This document shows, piece after piece, positions 5,278-6,153 of a stretch of DNA of 6,153 nt. Source of the stretch: Gemmatimonadota bacterium (GTDB lineage Bacteria > Gemmatimonadota > Gemmatimonadetes > Gemmatimonadales > GWC2-71-9); NCBI GenBank assembly GCA_003220855.1, contig QHTP01000044.1, forward strand, positions 1 through 6,153, in the 5' to 3' direction. Below the pieces are notes generated by a model. That model was not told the DNA's origin, searched no databases, and was given only the letters and a program-made list of their open reading frames with translations. Within the stretch, counting starts at the first letter, position 1; each line of letters begins with the position of its first letter. The position numbers and the translations under genes were made by a program.

Positions 5278-5529
5278 ATGGACCCTATCACCTTCCGCCG
5301 CTGGCGGGACCTCACCTACCACGACCCCGCCGAGAAGCTGCGGGAGTACGTCGCCACGTTGCGCGAGGTCGAGGCCGCGATCGCCGGCCAGGAGGTCGAG
5401 CCCGACGCGGTCGACGTGTTCGCCCTCCGCACCAACGAGCTCAACAGGTTCCGCGAGCTGCGCGACGGCGCGCTGTTCGCGTACGGCATGGGCCTCACAG
5501 TGCCGCTGTCGCCGCTTAGGGCGTATTAA
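5278..5529 (+). CDS. Small hypothetical protein directly downstream of tRNA-Leu
   Basis: An 83-residue soluble, charged and mostly helical protein beginning MDPITFRRWRDLTYHDP and ending PLSPLRAY. I do not recognise the family. Codon usage is strongly G/C at third positions throughout, which supports real coding. The open frame extends into the tRNA, but those residues are the well-known spurious translation of tRNA-Leu, so the ATG at 5278 is used. It lies 9 bp after the tRNA, with no Shine-Dalgarno sequence, and may be expressed from a message cut from a joint tRNA transcript. The segment ALRTNELNRFRELRDGALFAYGMG is the most structured-looking part. There is no signal peptide or membrane segment. 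Confidence 0.65.
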   Translation: MDPITFRRWRDLTYHDPAEKLREYVATLREVEAAIAGQEVEPDAVDVFALRTNELNRFRELRDGALFAYGMGLTVPLSPLRAY

Positions 5530-5631
5530 AAATCGATCCGCAAAGCCGCGACGGAACGCTAAGATTCCATTAAGACCGCGAGACGCGACACTTGCGCGGA
5601 GTGGCGGCCCTCACATCGTATGCATGCACGT

Positions 5632-6153
5632 ATGAATCCGACCCGTTCGAGCAACAACGCCGCGAGGGCGGGGGCGGTGCACGCCCGGACGTTGTTGATC
5701 ATCGAAGACGATCCGCCCATCCGGCGCGCGCTGCGTAACGCGCTCGGCGAGGTCGCGGAGCGCCTGCTCGAAGCCCCGACCGGGCGTACCGGCATCGACA
5801 TCGCGGCGACGGAGCGTCCCGATCTGGTGATCCTGGACCTGGGTCTGCCCGATCTCGAGGGGGTGGCAGTGTGCCGGGAGATCCGATCCTGGTCTCCAGT
5901 CCCGATCGTGGTGCTCTCCGCGCGACACTCGGACGCAGAGAAGGTGCAGCTCCTGAACGCGGGAGCGGACGACTACATCACGAAGCCGTTCAGCACAGCG
6001 GAGTGCGTGGCGCGGGTGCGCGCCGTGCTACGGCGGGCGCGGTCGCCGGGCGCCGCAGACGTCCCCGCGACCGTGGAGGCCTACGGGCTCACTATCGATC
6101 TGGTCCACCGCCGCGTGACGCGCGCGGGGACGCCCATCCGGCTCACGCCGATC
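5632..6153 (+). CDS. KdpE/OmpR-type response regulator, 3' end outside the window
   Basis: The receiver domain and the beginning of the DNA-binding domain are present; the gene runs off the right edge. Counting from the ATG at 5632, the acidic pocket is Asp26/Asp27 (LLIIEDDPPIRRAL), the phosphorylated residue is Asp69 in VILDLGLPD, the switch residue is Ser96 in IVVLSAR and the conserved Lys118 lies in ITKPF. DLGLPDLEG, the W-S-x-x-P-I-V-V-L-S-A-R stretch and GADDYITKPF are the KdpE pattern, and LTPI at the edge begins the winged-helix LTP-x-E motif. KdpE relatives activate potassium-transport genes when phosphorylated by KdpD, but no kdp gene is visible here. The start is uncertain: in-frame ATGs lie at 5620 and 5632, and a GTG at 5677 has GAGG 9 nt upstream and leads straight into the receiver. 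Confidence 0.88.
   Translation, partial: MNPTRSSNNAARAGAVHARTLLIIEDDPPIRRALRNALGEVAERLLEAPTGRTGIDIAATERPDLVILDLGLPDLEGVAVCREIRSWSPVPIVVLSARHSDAEKVQLLNAGADDYITKPFSTAECVARVRAVLRRARSPGAADVPATVEAYGLTIDLVHRRVTRAGTPIRLTPI

Noticed and set aside
5621..5628. TGCATGCA palindrome near the response regulator start as an operator
   Set aside because: Eight bases are too short to support a specific site and no second copy is visible.

Overview
The window is about 6.1 kb of very GC-rich bacterial DNA with strong G/C preference at third codon positions. The tRNA has no encoded CCA, and one predicted signal peptide ends in ALTAQ. This style fits Gemmatimonadota or a similar GC-rich environmental phylum, but that is only an impression; nothing here fixes the taxonomy.

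Left block (1-2833, minus strand): a catabolic operon, read right to left. A TetR-family repressor gene is followed by an enoyl-CoA hydratase, an aldehyde dehydrogenase and the first 13 codons of a thiolase that runs off the left edge. The last two junctions are 4-bp GTGA stop/start overlaps. The repressor's predicted promoter carries a perfect 18-bp palindrome. It matches the operator consensus I recall for PaaR, the TetR repressor of phenylacetate genes (CNAACGNNCGTTNG). Operator, hydratase, aldehyde dehydrogenase and a PaaJ/PcaF-like thiolase start together suggest breakdown of an aromatic or other acyl-CoA compound, possibly phenylacetate. The hydratase appears to have lost its first 25-30 codons.

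Middle block (2891-4421, plus strand): three tightly overlapping genes encode an ECF sigma factor, a single-pass membrane protein that is probably its anti-sigma factor, and an exported helical LTxxQ (Spy/CpxP/CnrX-like) protein. The layout resembles the cnrYXH type of envelope-stress or metal-sensing switch. A convergent minus-strand gene (4434-4883) follows, encoding a zinc-ribbon protein of unknown function.

Right block (5084-6153, plus strand): a broken tRNA-Leu 5' half, a short A/T-rich patch with a tandem repeat, and an intact tRNA-Leu(CAA). Nine bases later an 83-residue hypothetical gene begins. Last comes the start of a KdpE/OmpR-type response regulator cut off by the window edge. 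The tRNA remnant and A/T-rich patch look like a scar of integration or recombination.
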